Assembly (NCBI RefSeq): GCF_026341825.1
Contig: NZ_JAPENY010000003.1
Coordinates: forward strand, 1,798,001-1,862,000
Origin: Streptomyces sp. NBC_00620
Lineage (GTDB): Bacteria > Actinomycetota > Actinomycetes > Streptomycetales > Streptomycetaceae
Length of the DNA stretch: 64,000 nt
Reading direction: 5' to 3'
Of this stretch, positions 34,266 to 42,827 are shown piece by piece. The notes below the pieces were generated by a model. It was not told the DNA's origin. It saw nothing but the letters and a program-made list of their open reading frames with translations, and did not search any database. The translations under genes and the position numbers were made by a program. Positions within the stretch are counted from its first letter, which is position 1. Each line of letters begins with the position of its first letter.

Positions 34266-35093
34266 ATGAGCAAGGTATGGCTGGTCACCGGTGCCAACAG
34301 TGGTTTCGGGCGGGCGTTCACCGAGGCGGCCGTCGGCGCCGGAGACGTGGTGGTGGCCACGGCTCGCAGGCCCGAGGCGCTTGCCGACCTGGTGGCGGCT
34401 CACCCCGACCAGGTCGAGGCGCTCGCCCTCGACGTCACGGATCCGGCGGGGATCACCTCCGTCGTGGCCGATGTGGTGGAGCGGCACGGCAGGATCGACG
34501 TGCTGGTCAACAACGCGGGCCGCACCCACGTCGGGGCCGCCGAGGAGACCACCGACGCCGAGCTGCGCGATCTGTTCGAGGTGCACTTCTTCGGCCCGGC
34601 CGCGCTGGTGCGTGCGGTGCTTCCGCACATGCGGGAGCGGCGTTCCGGGGCGATCGTTCAGCTGAGCAGCATGGGCGGGCAGATGTCGTTCGCGGGGTTC
34701 TCGGCGTACAGCGCCACGAAGTTCGCACTCGAGGGCTTCTCCGAGGCACTGGCGGACGAGGTCGGCCCGCTCGGTGTCAAGGTCCTGATCGTGGAGCCGG
34801 GCGCGTTCCGCACGGGCCTGTTCGGCAACGCGAGCACCAGCGAGGAGATCGCCGACTACGCGGACACGGTCGGTGCCACGCGTCGGGTGGTCGCTGGCTC
34901 CGACGGCTCCCAGCCGGGTGATCCCGCCAAGGCCGCGGCGGCTGTCCTGAGCGCCCTCGCCTCGGAGGACACGCCGCTGCGGTTGCCGCTCGGGAGCGAT
35001 GGGGTGGATGCGGTGGTGGGGCATCTCGACTCGTTGCGGGCCGAGATCGCCACCTGGGAGAAGGTGGCGCGCGACACTGCCTTCGGGGTGTAG
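34266..35093 (+). CDS. SDR-family oxidoreductase
   Basis: A 275-residue short-chain dehydrogenase of the classical type. The cofactor motif is TGANSGFGRAF (TGxxxGxG), followed by NNAG, the catalytic Ser in QLSSMGG, and YSATK (Tyr and Lys). Absence of an Asp after beta-2 (TARRPEA, with Arg pairs) suggests NADP(H) preference. The ATG at 34266 follows GAGGGAG. It is the probable target of the divergent LysR regulator. The substrate is not defined. Confidence 0.92.
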   Translation: MSKVWLVTGANSGFGRAFTEAAVGAGDVVVATARRPEALADLVAAHPDQVEALALDVTDPAGITSVVADVVERHGRIDVLVNNAGRTHVGAAEETTDAELRDLFEVHFFGPAALVRAVLPHMRERRSGAIVQLSSMGGQMSFAGFSAYSATKFALEGFSEALADEVGPLGVKVLIVEPGAFRTGLFGNASTSEEIADYADTVGATRRVVAGSDGSQPGDPAKAAAAVLSALASEDTPLRLPLGSDGVDAVVGHLDSLRAEIATWEKVARDTAFGV

Positions 35094-35114
35094 CCGCTGG
35101 CGCGGGGGTCGGGT

Positions 35115-35170
35115 ATTTGTCCGCGGGTGCGTGGGGGCTGGACATTTGTCCGCGGGTGCGTGGGGGCTGG
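35115..35170. repeat. 27-bp direct repeat after the SDR gene
   Basis: The 27-bp unit beginning ATTTGTCCGCGGGTGCGTGG occurs at 35115-35141 and again at 35144-35170, separated by 2 bp. It forms part of a repetitive 3' region that continues into the hairpin block at 35170-35200. Confidence 0.85.
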
Positions 35171-35200
35171 GCGCGCAGTTCCCCGCGCCCCTTAAGGGGC
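35170..35200. terminator. Overlapping hairpins of the common Streptomyces repeat type
   Basis: Two alternative hairpins overlap: GGCGCG (35170-35175) with CGCGCC (35184-35189), and the palindrome GCCCCTTAAGGGGC (35187-35200). The string CGCAGTTCCCCGCGCCCC is a sequence I recall as recurring after genes in many Streptomyces genomes. It probably terminates the SDR transcript; it could alternatively be a repeat of the REP kind. Confidence 0.65.
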
Positions 35201-35224
35201 ATCCATGCCAGGCCCCGCCTTTGG

Positions 35225-35240
35225 TGTGATGTGGGTCACC
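35225..35240. promoter_or_regulatory. Crp-like site upstream of the surface protein
   Basis: TGTGA-TGTGGG-TCAC matches the Crp consensus TGTGA-N6-TCACA at nine of ten defined positions. It lies 46-61 bp before the chosen GTG start at 35286. If it is a true operator, the upstream start at 35205 is unlikely. Confidence 0.5.
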
Positions 35241-35285
35241 TTGGGGTTTCTGTTATTCCAGGGTGTCCGGTCCGTCTCCCCGTAT

Positions 35286-37379
35286 GTGCGCATCCAGATC
35301 TACAAGACAGCCTCGGCCGCCGCCTGCCTCGCGGGGGTCGCCCTCATGCTCGCCGCACCGCCCGCGGCCGCCGCGGGCGGTGACATCACCGCGGCCGTGA
35401 TCGCGGGGCGGGACGTGACGCTCACTGGTGACTCGGTGGTGACCGTGCCGGCCGGGACGACCACGTACGACGGGGTGTTCCGGGGCGAGGGGACGCTCAC
35501 CGTGCGCGGTAACGGGACGCTGATCCTGACCAAGGACAGCGACTTCACGCTGCCCAAGTCGCGGCAGCGGCAGCAGGTGAGTATCCCCGGCGGCAACCAC
35601 CCGTACGTCACCGTGGCCAACCCCGATCCGCCCGCCGTGACCGTGGAGAGGGGTGCCACCCTCCAGTACGGCACCGGCGGTACGACCGGGCTGATCGGCA
35701 GCTTCCCGTACAACACCCCCGCGTTCCGGCTCAACCGGGACAACATCCGGGTCGACGGCACACTGCGGCTCTCCCTGACGAGCGCCTACAACCTGGGCAC
35801 CATCAGCGGCTCAGGGCTGATCACCCAGCCCCGGTTCCTCTGGGGGACCTGGGATCTGTCGGGGACCCACACCTTCTCCGGGGTGATCGACAACGGCACG
35901 CAGGCGAACGCCGGACGGCCGGAGTTCGCGACCTCGCTGCCGAAGGTCCGCAAGGTCCTGAACCAGGGCACCTGGACCGTGGACACCCCGCTCGGCCAGA
36001 CCGTCACCATGGGGATGGACTTCTACCAACGGGAGTACGGCAGCGACATCAACGTCCAGTCGCGGCCCGGCAGCAAGGTGGTGCTCACCGGCCAGTACAG
36101 CTGGTCGGACCAGGGCGGCGACACCAACCCCTCGCTCAGCGACCCCGCCCTGAACTGGACGCCCGCGCGGAAGAACGTCAACAAGCGCGGCACCAACATC
36201 AAGGGCGCCGACGTCCAGTGGGGCGACGGGACGACGAACAAGATCTTCATGCCGGGGACCGCCGAGACCGTGTACATCAACCTGCTGGCGGCCAGGTCCC
36301 GTTCGCTGCTCACCTTCGACTACAACGGCCCGGTGACACTGGGCGCCCCCATCGGCGGCGGCCGGTTCCACGACACGCTGTCCGCACCCGGCGCCGGGGA
36401 CATCGTCATCAAGGGGACGAAGGGCAACGACGTCACCTTCGCCGCCGTCCAGTACTACAACGGCTCGACGACCGTCGAGAAGGGCGCGGTGCTGAGGCTG
36501 GGCAGCGGGAAGTCCGGCGGTGACGGCGGGCTCTACACCAAGGGCGACCTCTACAAGGTCGTCAACAACGGCTCGCTGGTGCTGCGCAACACGAGCAAGG
36601 CGCTCACCCTCTCGCGGATCAGTGGCAGCGGCTCGCTCACCCAGGCGGGCGCCGCGACGACGACGCTGACGGGCGGCGAGGTGACGTACACGGGGACGAC
36701 GACCGTCTCGAAGGGGACGCTCGCCCTGACCGGGGGTGCCTCGCTGACGCGCAGCAAGGCGATCCGGCTGACCTCGACCGGGGCACGGCTGGACGCGCGG
36801 GCGACGGGGCTGCGGGTGGCGACCTCGCTGACCGGCAAGGGCACGGTGACGGGTTCGGTGACGAACGCGGGCGAGGTCACGGCCGGGCTGACGGTCACCG
36901 GTGACTACACCCAGGACGCGAAGGGCGTACTGGTCCTCCGCGACAAGCCCCTGAAGGTGACCGCCGCGGTCCGCCTGGCCGGAGACGTGGACCTCTCGGC
37001 CGCCGGGACCGACCCCGCCCCCGAGATCACGGTGCTCGACCACACGGGCGACGCGAAGACCACCGGCACCTTCACCGGCCTCCGCGAGGGCGCCAAGCTC
37101 AAGCTCGCCGACACGACATACCGGATCAGCTATCGCGGGGGCGACGGCAACGACGTGACCCTGAAGGCGATCACGAAGAAGCCCGCCGCCTCGACGACCC
37201 CCTCCACCCCCGGGACGCCACCCGCCACGACGACAGCCGCACAGTCCAACACCGACTCCACCCGCCCTTGGTGGCCCCTCCTTCTCATCCCGCTGCTTCT
37301 GGGTCTGCTGGTCGTGCCGTCGGTCAGGCGCAAGCGGTCGCGGCGCGGGGGTGGGCGGCGGCACGCCGCGGCACGGTGA
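35286..37379 (+). CDS. Surface-anchored beta-helix-type protein
   Basis: A 697-residue exported protein (GTG at 35286). A typical signal peptide ends near AAAAGG. The body is beta-rich with repeats such as GRDVTLTGDSVVTVPAG, RGNGTLILTK, GTTTVSKGTLALTGGA and YNGSTTVEKGAVLRLG, the passenger/autotransporter-associated pattern that forms right-handed beta-helices. The C-terminus has a Thr/Pro-rich spacer, one hydrophobic helix (WWPLLLIPLLLGLLVVPS) and an Arg-rich tail, so it is held in the membrane; no LPxTG motif is seen. It might bind carbohydrates or surfaces. An ATG at 35205 would give 27 more residues with an AAGGGG site. Confidence 0.75.
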   Translation: MRIQIYKTASAAACLAGVALMLAAPPAAAAGGDITAAVIAGRDVTLTGDSVVTVPAGTTTYDGVFRGEGTLTVRGNGTLILTKDSDFTLPKSRQRQQVSIPGGNHPYVTVANPDPPAVTVERGATLQYGTGGTTGLIGSFPYNTPAFRLNRDNIRVDGTLRLSLTSAYNLGTISGSGLITQPRFLWGTWDLSGTHTFSGVIDNGTQANAGRPEFATSLPKVRKVLNQGTWTVDTPLGQTVTMGMDFYQREYGSDINVQSRPGSKVVLTGQYSWSDQGGDTNPSLSDPALNWTPARKNVNKRGTNIKGADVQWGDGTTNKIFMPGTAETVYINLLAARSRSLLTFDYNGPVTLGAPIGGGRFHDTLSAPGAGDIVIKGTKGNDVTFAAVQYYNGSTTVEKGAVLRLGSGKSGGDGGLYTKGDLYKVVNNGSLVLRNTSKALTLSRISGSGSLTQAGAATTTLTGGEVTYTGTTTVSKGTLALTGGASLTRSKAIRLTSTGARLDARATGLRVATSLTGKGTVTGSVTNAGEVTAGLTVTGDYTQDAKGVLVLRDKPLKVTAAVRLAGDVDLSAAGTDPAPEITVLDHTGDAKTTGTFTGLREGAKLKLADTTYRISYRGGDGNDVTLKAITKKPAASTTPSTPGTPPATTTAAQSNTDSTRPWWPLLLIPLLLGLLVVPSVRRKRSRRGGGRRHAAAR

Positions 37380-37396
37380 GAGACGGGGTGCCTCCG

Positions 37397-38689
37397 CTAC
37401 GGCGCGGCGACCGGCCCGCCCCCTGTCGGCTCCGGCTCGGTGGACTGCCCGGCATCCGCAGGCCCGTCGCCGACGCGGAGGGTGCGGAGGTTGCGTACGG
37501 CGGGTGCCAGTAGGGCCCCGACGGTGGCCAGCAGCACCAGGGCCGCGCAGCCCGCCAGGGCTCGGCCGACGCCGATGGCGGCGGCCACGGGTCCGGCGAC
37601 GAGCAGTCCCAGCGGAGCGAAGGCCAGGGATCCGAACCAGTCGTAGGAGCTGACCCGGGACAGCACGTCCTCAGGGACCTCCCGCTGGATCGTGGTGGCC
37701 CACAGCACGGCGAAGACGTCACCGGCGACGCCTGCAGCGAACATCGCGGTGGCGATGAGCCAGACCGGGGCCCGGACACTGAGCAGGGCGATCGGCACGG
37801 CGGCCGGGAAGGTGGCGAGGACCGCCACCAGAATGGGCCGGTCGACGCGTACCCGGGCGGCGAGCCCCGCTCCGGCGATGGTGCCCAGGGCCCCCGCGGC
37901 CACGATGACCGACCAGGCCCGCGCTCCGCCCAGGTGCTGTTCGGCCGTGAGCGGGCCGAGGACCCCGACGTTCGCGTTGAGCGCGGCCATCACCACGGCG
38001 TACTGGACGACAACGACCCACAGCCACTGCCGAGAGGCGAACTCCCGCCAGCCTTCGCGCAGGTCCGCCCAGCCCGAGGACGACTTGGGCGGCCGCGCGG
38101 CCACCCGGAGGCGGGCGGTGAGAGCGGCGCTGACCACGAAGGACGCGGCATTCAGTGCCAGCGCCCAGCCGGCACCGACCAGCGCCACCGTCACACCGGA
38201 CAGCGCCAGGCCCAGCAGGAGGGAGCTGTTGGTGGCCACGCGAAGCATGGCGTTGGCCTGCTGCAGTCGGCCGGCGGGCACCACCAAGGGCACGATGCCG
38301 TCCATCGCGGGGGCGAACAAGGCGGTCGCCGTGCCCGCCGCGACGGCCAGCAGACACATCGCCGGCAGCGGTGCGTGACCGGTCAGCACCAGGCCGGCCA
38401 GCCCCGCGTACGCCCCCGCGCCGAGTAAGTCGGCCAGGGCCATCAGCCGTGCCCGCGACATCCGGTCCGCGATGACCCCGCCCAGCAGGATGAAGACCAA
38501 CTGCGGCAGCGCCTGACAGGCCAGCACCAAAGACAGACGGCCCGGGCTGGCCCCTGGCAGGGCGAGCACCGCGAACGCCAGCGCCACCCGCGCGAAGCCG
38601 TTGCCGAGTACGGAGATGATCCGCGCGCCGATGAGCAGCGCGAACTGCCGCTCACGCCACAGCGGTGACCTGTCCGGGGAGATCGTCAC
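37397..38689 (-). CDS. MFS transporter, exporter type
   Basis: A 430-residue MFS permease with the opening PLWRERQFALLIGARIISVLGNGFARVALAFAVLAL and loop 2-3 motif FILLGGVIADRMSRARLMAL. It belongs to the EntS-like group that exports siderophores or drugs. It is a paralogue of the MFS protein at 7935-9263 in layout. The GTG at 38689 is the chosen start. The C-terminal ~30 residues are a polar Pro/Glu-rich tail. Substrate unknown. Confidence 0.88.
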   Translation of the reverse strand: MTISPDRSPLWRERQFALLIGARIISVLGNGFARVALAFAVLALPGASPGRLSLVLACQALPQLVFILLGGVIADRMSRARLMALADLLGAGAYAGLAGLVLTGHAPLPAMCLLAVAAGTATALFAPAMDGIVPLVVPAGRLQQANAMLRVATNSSLLLGLALSGVTVALVGAGWALALNAASFVVSAALTARLRVAARPPKSSSGWADLREGWREFASRQWLWVVVVQYAVVMAALNANVGVLGPLTAEQHLGGARAWSVIVAAGALGTIAGAGLAARVRVDRPILVAVLATFPAAVPIALLSVRAPVWLIATAMFAAGVAGDVFAVLWATTIQREVPEDVLSRVSSYDWFGSLAFAPLGLLVAGPVAAAIGVGRALAGCAALVLLATVGALLAPAVRNLRTLRVGDGPADAGQSTEPEPTGGGPVAAP

Positions 38690-38771
38690 GGCCAGGGACT
38701 CTATGGGGCCGACGGCAACTCCGGTTCGTATCCGGCCACTTCGCAGGTTCCGGCGTACCGCCGGCCCGGTC

Positions 38772-39554
38772 CTACCTCCTGCGCCTCGCCGTGATGAGTT
38801 CGTGCAGCGTGCGCTTCGTGACGCTGCCTCCGTATTGGTTGTCGATCAGGTCTCTGATGGAGTCGAGCAGGCCGGTCAGCGCGGTGGGGTCCAGGGCTCG
38901 GTGTCCGGAGAAGGTGCGCAGGAGGTCGAGGTATTCGGGGGCCGAGTACGTGATCTCCTGGGTGAAGCGCTGGATCTGCACGGCGTCGAGTTGCTCGGAG
39001 TGGTCCAGTTCGTCGGTATCGGGGGTCAGGGTGGCTTCGTCCGGCAGGCGGAGGCCGGGCGGAGTGGCCGGGTCCCAGCGTTCGTAGCAGCGTTGGACCT
39101 GGTCGAAGAAGTCCTGGTCCCAGTTCCCGCCGGCGACGTGCTCGGTGGTGATGAGGGCGAGCGTGCCGCCGGGGGCGAGAGCGGCTGTGGCCTTGGGCAC
39201 CCGGACCTCGGGGTCGACCCAGTGGAAGGCGGTGGCGCTGACCACCAGGTCGAAGGGCTCCTCGGGCAGGGGCCACTCCTCGAAGGCCGAGACCTCGACG
39301 CGGGCGTCGGGGAACGGGCGCAGGTTTCGCCGGGCCACCGCCGCGAGCGCGGGCCCCAGTTCGACGGCCGTGATACGGCAGCCCAGCCGTGCCAGGGGAA
39401 CGGTCAGCTGTCCCGTTCCCGGGCCCACCTCGAGGACTCGGCTTTCCGGGGACAGCCCGGCCCTGTCGATCAGCGCCTCGACCAGCGCGGGCGGGTAACC
39501 GGGTCGGGCACGGTCGTAGAGCTCGGCATCCTCGTCGAACACTTCACGCAGCAT
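38772..39554 (-). CDS. Class I SAM-dependent methyltransferase
   Basis: A 260-residue methyltransferase. SAM-binding motif I is VLEVGPGTGQLTVPLA, followed by the acidic end of beta-2 (AVELGP), motif II PFDLVVSATAFHWVDP and motif III PGGTLALI. The AFHWVD element is typical of the small-molecule/ubiE-like group. It starts with ATG at 39554. It is 82 bp downstream of nothing obvious in the same direction; the next upstream gene is divergent. Substrate unknown. Confidence 0.92.
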   Translation of the reverse strand: MLREVFDEDAELYDRARPGYPPALVEALIDRAGLSPESRVLEVGPGTGQLTVPLARLGCRITAVELGPALAAVARRNLRPFPDARVEVSAFEEWPLPEEPFDLVVSATAFHWVDPEVRVPKATAALAPGGTLALITTEHVAGGNWDQDFFDQVQRCYERWDPATPPGLRLPDEATLTPDTDELDHSEQLDAVQIQRFTQEITYSAPEYLDLLRTFSGHRALDPTALTGLLDSIRDLIDNQYGGSVTKRTLHELITARRRR

Positions 39555-39664
39555 GGTCCAAGGCTAGGCCGCCGCCCTTTCCGCCGGTATCCCACATCGT
39601 GGGCGATATTTTCACTTGGTGGACGTGAACGGGCGTCTCCTCCCGCATCGACTAGCGTCGTGAC

Positions 39665-40588
39665 ATGACCAGCAACATCTCCGGCACCCTCGCCGACGCC
39701 CTCACCACCGGCACGGTCGTCCTCGACGGCGGCATGTCCAACCAGCTCGAATCGGCCGGGCACGACCTGAGCGACGAGCTGTGGTCGGCGCGGCTGCTCG
39801 CGGAGCGGCCGGAGGCGATCGTCGAGGCGCATCTCGGCTACTTCGAGGCGGGTGCGGATGTGGCGATCACGTCCAGCTATCAGGCGACCTTCGAGGGGTT
39901 CGCCAAGCGCGGCATCCCGCGGGAACGGGCGGCGGAACTCCTCGTCCTCAGCGTCGAGTTGGCGCGTGAGGCCGCCCACCGCGCGCATGCGAAGGGCATC
40001 AGGCGCCCGCTGTGGGTGGCCGCGTCGGTCGGACCGTACGGGGCGATGCTCGCGGACGGCTCCGAGTACCGGGGGCGGTACGGGCTGAGCGTCGCGGAGC
40101 TGGAACGGTTCCACCGGCCACGCCTGGAGGTGCTGGCCGCCGCCGCGCCCGACGTGCTCGCCCTGGAGACCGTGCCCGACGCCGACGAGGCCCAGGCACT
40201 GCTGCGGGCGGTGCGCGGGCTCGGCGTACCGGCGTGGCTGTCGTACAGCGTGGCCGGCGACCGTACACGGGCCGGGCAGCCCCTGGAGGAGGCCTTCGCC
40301 CTGGCCGCCGACGCCGACGAGGTCATCGCGGTCGGCGTGAACTGCTGCGCCCCGGAGGATGTGGACGGGGCGGTCGAGACCGCCGCGCGGGTGACCGGGA
40401 AGCCCGTCGTGGTCTACCCGAACAGCGGCGAGGCGTGGGATGCCCAGGCGCGGGCGTGGAGTGGACGGTCCTCCTTCACCGCCGAGCAGGTCACCGGGTG
40501 GGAGACGGGCGGCGCACGGTTGATCGGGGGGTGCTGCCGGGTGGGGCCAGGGGCGATCGCCGGGATCGCCGAGTCGCTCAGGGGCTGA
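39665..40588 (+). CDS. mmuM: Homocysteine S-methyltransferase
   Basis: A 307-residue zinc enzyme that makes methionine from homocysteine using S-methylmethionine or SAM. The TIM barrel starts with VVLDGGMSNQLES. The zinc ligands are the first Cys in VNCCAPEDV and the paired CC in IGGCCRVGP. The length fits MmuM. The ATG at 39665 follows a weak site. It is divergent from the methyltransferase gene, starts about 110 bp apart. Probably scavenges S-methylmethionine from plants, which suits the plant-polymer genes nearby; that link is inference. Confidence 0.93.
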   Translation: MTSNISGTLADALTTGTVVLDGGMSNQLESAGHDLSDELWSARLLAERPEAIVEAHLGYFEAGADVAITSSYQATFEGFAKRGIPRERAAELLVLSVELAREAAHRAHAKGIRRPLWVAASVGPYGAMLADGSEYRGRYGLSVAELERFHRPRLEVLAAAAPDVLALETVPDADEAQALLRAVRGLGVPAWLSYSVAGDRTRAGQPLEEAFALAADADEVIAVGVNCCAPEDVDGAVETAARVTGKPVVVYPNSGEAWDAQARAWSGRSSFTAEQVTGWETGGARLIGGCCRVGPGAIAGIAESLRG

Positions 40589-40600
40589 GGGTTCGATGCG

Positions 40601-40674
40601 GGTGCGGCGAGTTGGCTGACGTCCGTCGAGGTGTGAAGAGGCCCGCAGAGGTGCGCCGAGGGTGCGGCGAGTTG
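40601..40674. repeat. 60-bp imperfect repeat after mmuM
   Basis: GGTGCGGCGAGTTG occurs at 40601-40614 and at 40661-40674, exactly 60 bp apart, inside a 250-bp gap rich in GAGGTGCGCC(A/G)AGG strings. The rest of the two 60-bp units is only loosely similar. No gene is visible in the gap. Confidence 0.6.
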
Positions 40675-40762
40675 CGCTGAGGTCCACGAGGTGCGCCAAG
40701 GTCCGCTTGGGTTCGCGGACCGGCGCTCACCTGAGCCGACTTGCGCCGACGCTGGCGTAACT

Positions 40763-40797
40763 CCCGTGAAGCACGGGCTCAATGAGGACTTCACGGG
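40763..40797 (+). terminator. Possible hairpin between mmuM and the amidase operon
   Basis: CCCGTGAAG (40763-40771) and CTTCACGGG (40789-40797) can pair over 9 bp with a 17-base loop. It may end the mmuM transcript or be an operator for the amidase operon, since it lies 46-80 bp before that start. Confidence 0.5.
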
Positions 40798-40842
40798 CGG
40801 GTGATGAAGTCCCCGTACCCGTCAGCGATCACGGAGGCACCC

Positions 40843-41127
40843 TTGAGCGAGCCCACCGCCGAGCAACTGGACACCTATGTACGGACCCGCCTCACGCTGG
40901 CGGGTTTCGACCTCTCCCTGCTGCCCGAGGTCTTCGACGCCGACACCGGGGTGCCGACGCAGGCCCAAGTACTCACCTCCCTGAAATCGTTCGTGGCGTC
41001 CACACCCGGCGCGATATCCGGGTGGGCCCCGCCGGTGGACAGTCCCGCCTACGCGCAACAGGCCTCGCCACCCCTCATCTACCCGTCCATCACGGAGGCC
41101 TGGACCGGCAAGGCGGGCGACCGATGA
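40843..41127 (+). CDS. Small protein coupled to the amidase (AtzG-like position)
   Basis: A 94-residue cytoplasmic protein with TTG start at 40843, chosen because GGAGG lies 6 bases upstream; an in-frame ATG at 40804 would add 13 residues without a ribosome site. Its stop overlaps the ATG of the amidase (ATGA). The N-terminal ~60 residues look helical (TAEQLDTYVRTRLTLAGFDLSLLPEV). Small helical partners encoded just before amidases occur in the cyanuric acid pathway (AtzG with AtzE). I cannot confirm homology, but the position is similar. Confidence 0.7.
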   Translation: MSEPTAEQLDTYVRTRLTLAGFDLSLLPEVFDADTGVPTQAQVLTSLKSFVASTPGAISGWAPPVDSPAYAQQASPPLIYPSITEAWTGKAGDR

Positions 41128-42680
41128 GCCGGGCCCTCAACAGGCGGGTTTTCCTGGCGAGTTCGGCTGCGGTGGCGAGTGGGCTCGCCCTGCAGAGCGC
41201 CGCGCCCGCGAGCGCCGCCTCCAACACCATCCGCGTGCCCGACATCGACGTACGCAAGGCCGCCCGGCAGGACCCCTCCGAAGCCACCCTCACCGAAGCC
41301 GTGGTCCTCATGCGGCGCGGAAAGCTGACCTCCGCGACGCTGACCGAGGCGTACCTCGACCGGATCCAGCAGTACGACACCACGTATCAGGCGTACGCGG
41401 AGGTCACCGGCGAGGCGGCGCTCGCGGCGGCACGGAAGGCGGACCGGGGACAGGGAGCTGGCGGTGTGCTGCGCGGAATCCCCCTCTGCATCAAGGACAA
41501 CTACTTCACCAAGGGCGTGCCGACGCGCTGCAACTCGTACATCTTCGAGGACTTCGTGCCGGACGAGGACGCCACGGCCGTGGCCCGGCTGAAGGCGGCG
41601 GGCGGCATCGTCCTGGGCAAGGGGCAGATGGGGCCGCTCGCCACGACGCGGGCGACGCAGCCGAACGGGACGGTGACCACGGTCAACGCCTGGACACCCG
41701 AGGACCCGAGCACCGACCCGGGCGGCTCCTCGACGGGACCCGCCTGCTCGGTGGCCGGACGCATGGCGTCCTCCTCGATCGGCACCCAGACCGGCGGTTC
41801 CATCGTGCTGCCGTCCAACCAGCAGAACCTGACAGGGCTCAAGCCCACCATGGGCCGGGTGTCCATCCACGGCATCATCCCGCTCTCCTTCACCCGCGAC
41901 CACGCGGGCCCGCTCGCGCGCGACGCCATGGACGCGGCGCTCATGCTCCAGGTGATGGCAGGCCCCGATTCCCAGGACCCGCGCACGCTGGGACTGCCGG
42001 CCGTGCCGGATCTCGTCAAGGCGGCAACTCCCGTCGTGGCAAAGGGCGTACGGATGCGCCGGGCCACGAAGATCGGGGTCCCCGCCGATTTCCTGAGCGC
42101 GCAGAAGCAGTTGCGCGGCACCTTCCTCGACACGCTCGACTCGATCCCCGGCGCCACGCTCGTCGAGGTCGCGTATCCCGCCGACTGGACCCTGCTGACC
42201 GGCACCTTCAACGCGGCCCGGCTCGCCGAACGCACCGAGCCGTTCCGGCACTGGCTGCGCGCCGATCCCGCCAAGTTCGGTGTCTCGCTGCTGACTTGGC
42301 TCCAGGGGCTGATGCTCTCCGGCGACGAGTGGATCACGGCCCAGCGGGCCAAGAACCATCTGCTGCGGGAGGTCCTGGACGGGGTCATGGACCGCTGCGA
42401 CGTGATCCTGCAGACGGGGCCGGTGCCGTTCGACATCCTGGGGCTGCCCGAGATCGGCTTCCCCATCGGCTTCGACAGCGGCGGCGTACCCGTCGGGGCG
42501 ATCCTCGGCGGTCAACCGTACGAGGAGGACCGGCTGTTGGAGGTCGCCGCCGCGTATCAGGCGGTCACCGACTGGCACACTCGGCGACCTGCCGACCCCG
42601 TTTCCGCCGCCACCCTCATGAGAGCCGCGACCGCCCGGCCCCAGCTGTCGGCCGAGGAGGCTGCCGCGGCCTCCGCCTGA
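41124..42680 (+). CDS. Tat-exported amidase (amidase signature family)
   Basis: A 518-residue amidase. The signal RRVFLASSAAVASGLAL is Tat-like and is followed by cleavage near ASAAS. The catalytic triad is Lys124 in CIKDNY, cis-Ser202 in GGSSTGPA and Ser226 in GTQTGGSIV; the spacings (78 and 24) match the family. A second half covers the substrate pocket. It would hydrolyse an amide or carbamoyl bond outside the cell or at the membrane. It is co-translated with the small protein before it. Substrate unknown. Confidence 0.9.
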   Translation: MSRALNRRVFLASSAAVASGLALQSAAPASAASNTIRVPDIDVRKAARQDPSEATLTEAVVLMRRGKLTSATLTEAYLDRIQQYDTTYQAYAEVTGEAALAAARKADRGQGAGGVLRGIPLCIKDNYFTKGVPTRCNSYIFEDFVPDEDATAVARLKAAGGIVLGKGQMGPLATTRATQPNGTVTTVNAWTPEDPSTDPGGSSTGPACSVAGRMASSSIGTQTGGSIVLPSNQQNLTGLKPTMGRVSIHGIIPLSFTRDHAGPLARDAMDAALMLQVMAGPDSQDPRTLGLPAVPDLVKAATPVVAKGVRMRRATKIGVPADFLSAQKQLRGTFLDTLDSIPGATLVEVAYPADWTLLTGTFNAARLAERTEPFRHWLRADPAKFGVSLLTWLQGLMLSGDEWITAQRAKNHLLREVLDGVMDRCDVILQTGPVPFDILGLPEIGFPIGFDSGGVPVGAILGGQPYEEDRLLEVAAAYQAVTDWHTRRPADPVSAATLMRAATARPQLSAEEAAAASA

Positions 42681-42730
42681 CCGTTCCCTTCCTCTCGTCG
42701 CGCGCAACTCCCGCTGCTAGCCTCCGGCTC

Positions 42731-42744
42731 GGGAACCGGTTGCC
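42731..42744. promoter_or_regulatory. LacI-type operator-like site before a lacI gene
   Basis: GGGAACCGGTTGCC is symmetric in 12 of 14 positions around the central CG and lies 84-97 bp before the LacI start at 42828, which fits autoregulation. It follows the amidase stop codon by 51 bases. Confidence 0.6.
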
Positions 42745-42827
42745 GTCAGCGTTGCCGCACTTCCCGAGGGGCGGACGGCCCCGGCGGCGGTGAAGTCGCC
42801 GTCCGGGACGGAGGAATGGGGTCGGCG

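Noticed and set aside
35205..35285. ATG 35205 as start of the surface protein
   Set aside because: It adds a second hydrophobic stretch before a complete signal peptide and covers a Crp-like site. Kept only as an alternative.
40782..41123. A longer amidase start
   Set aside because: It overlaps the small coupled protein, and the Tat signal begins at ATG 41124.
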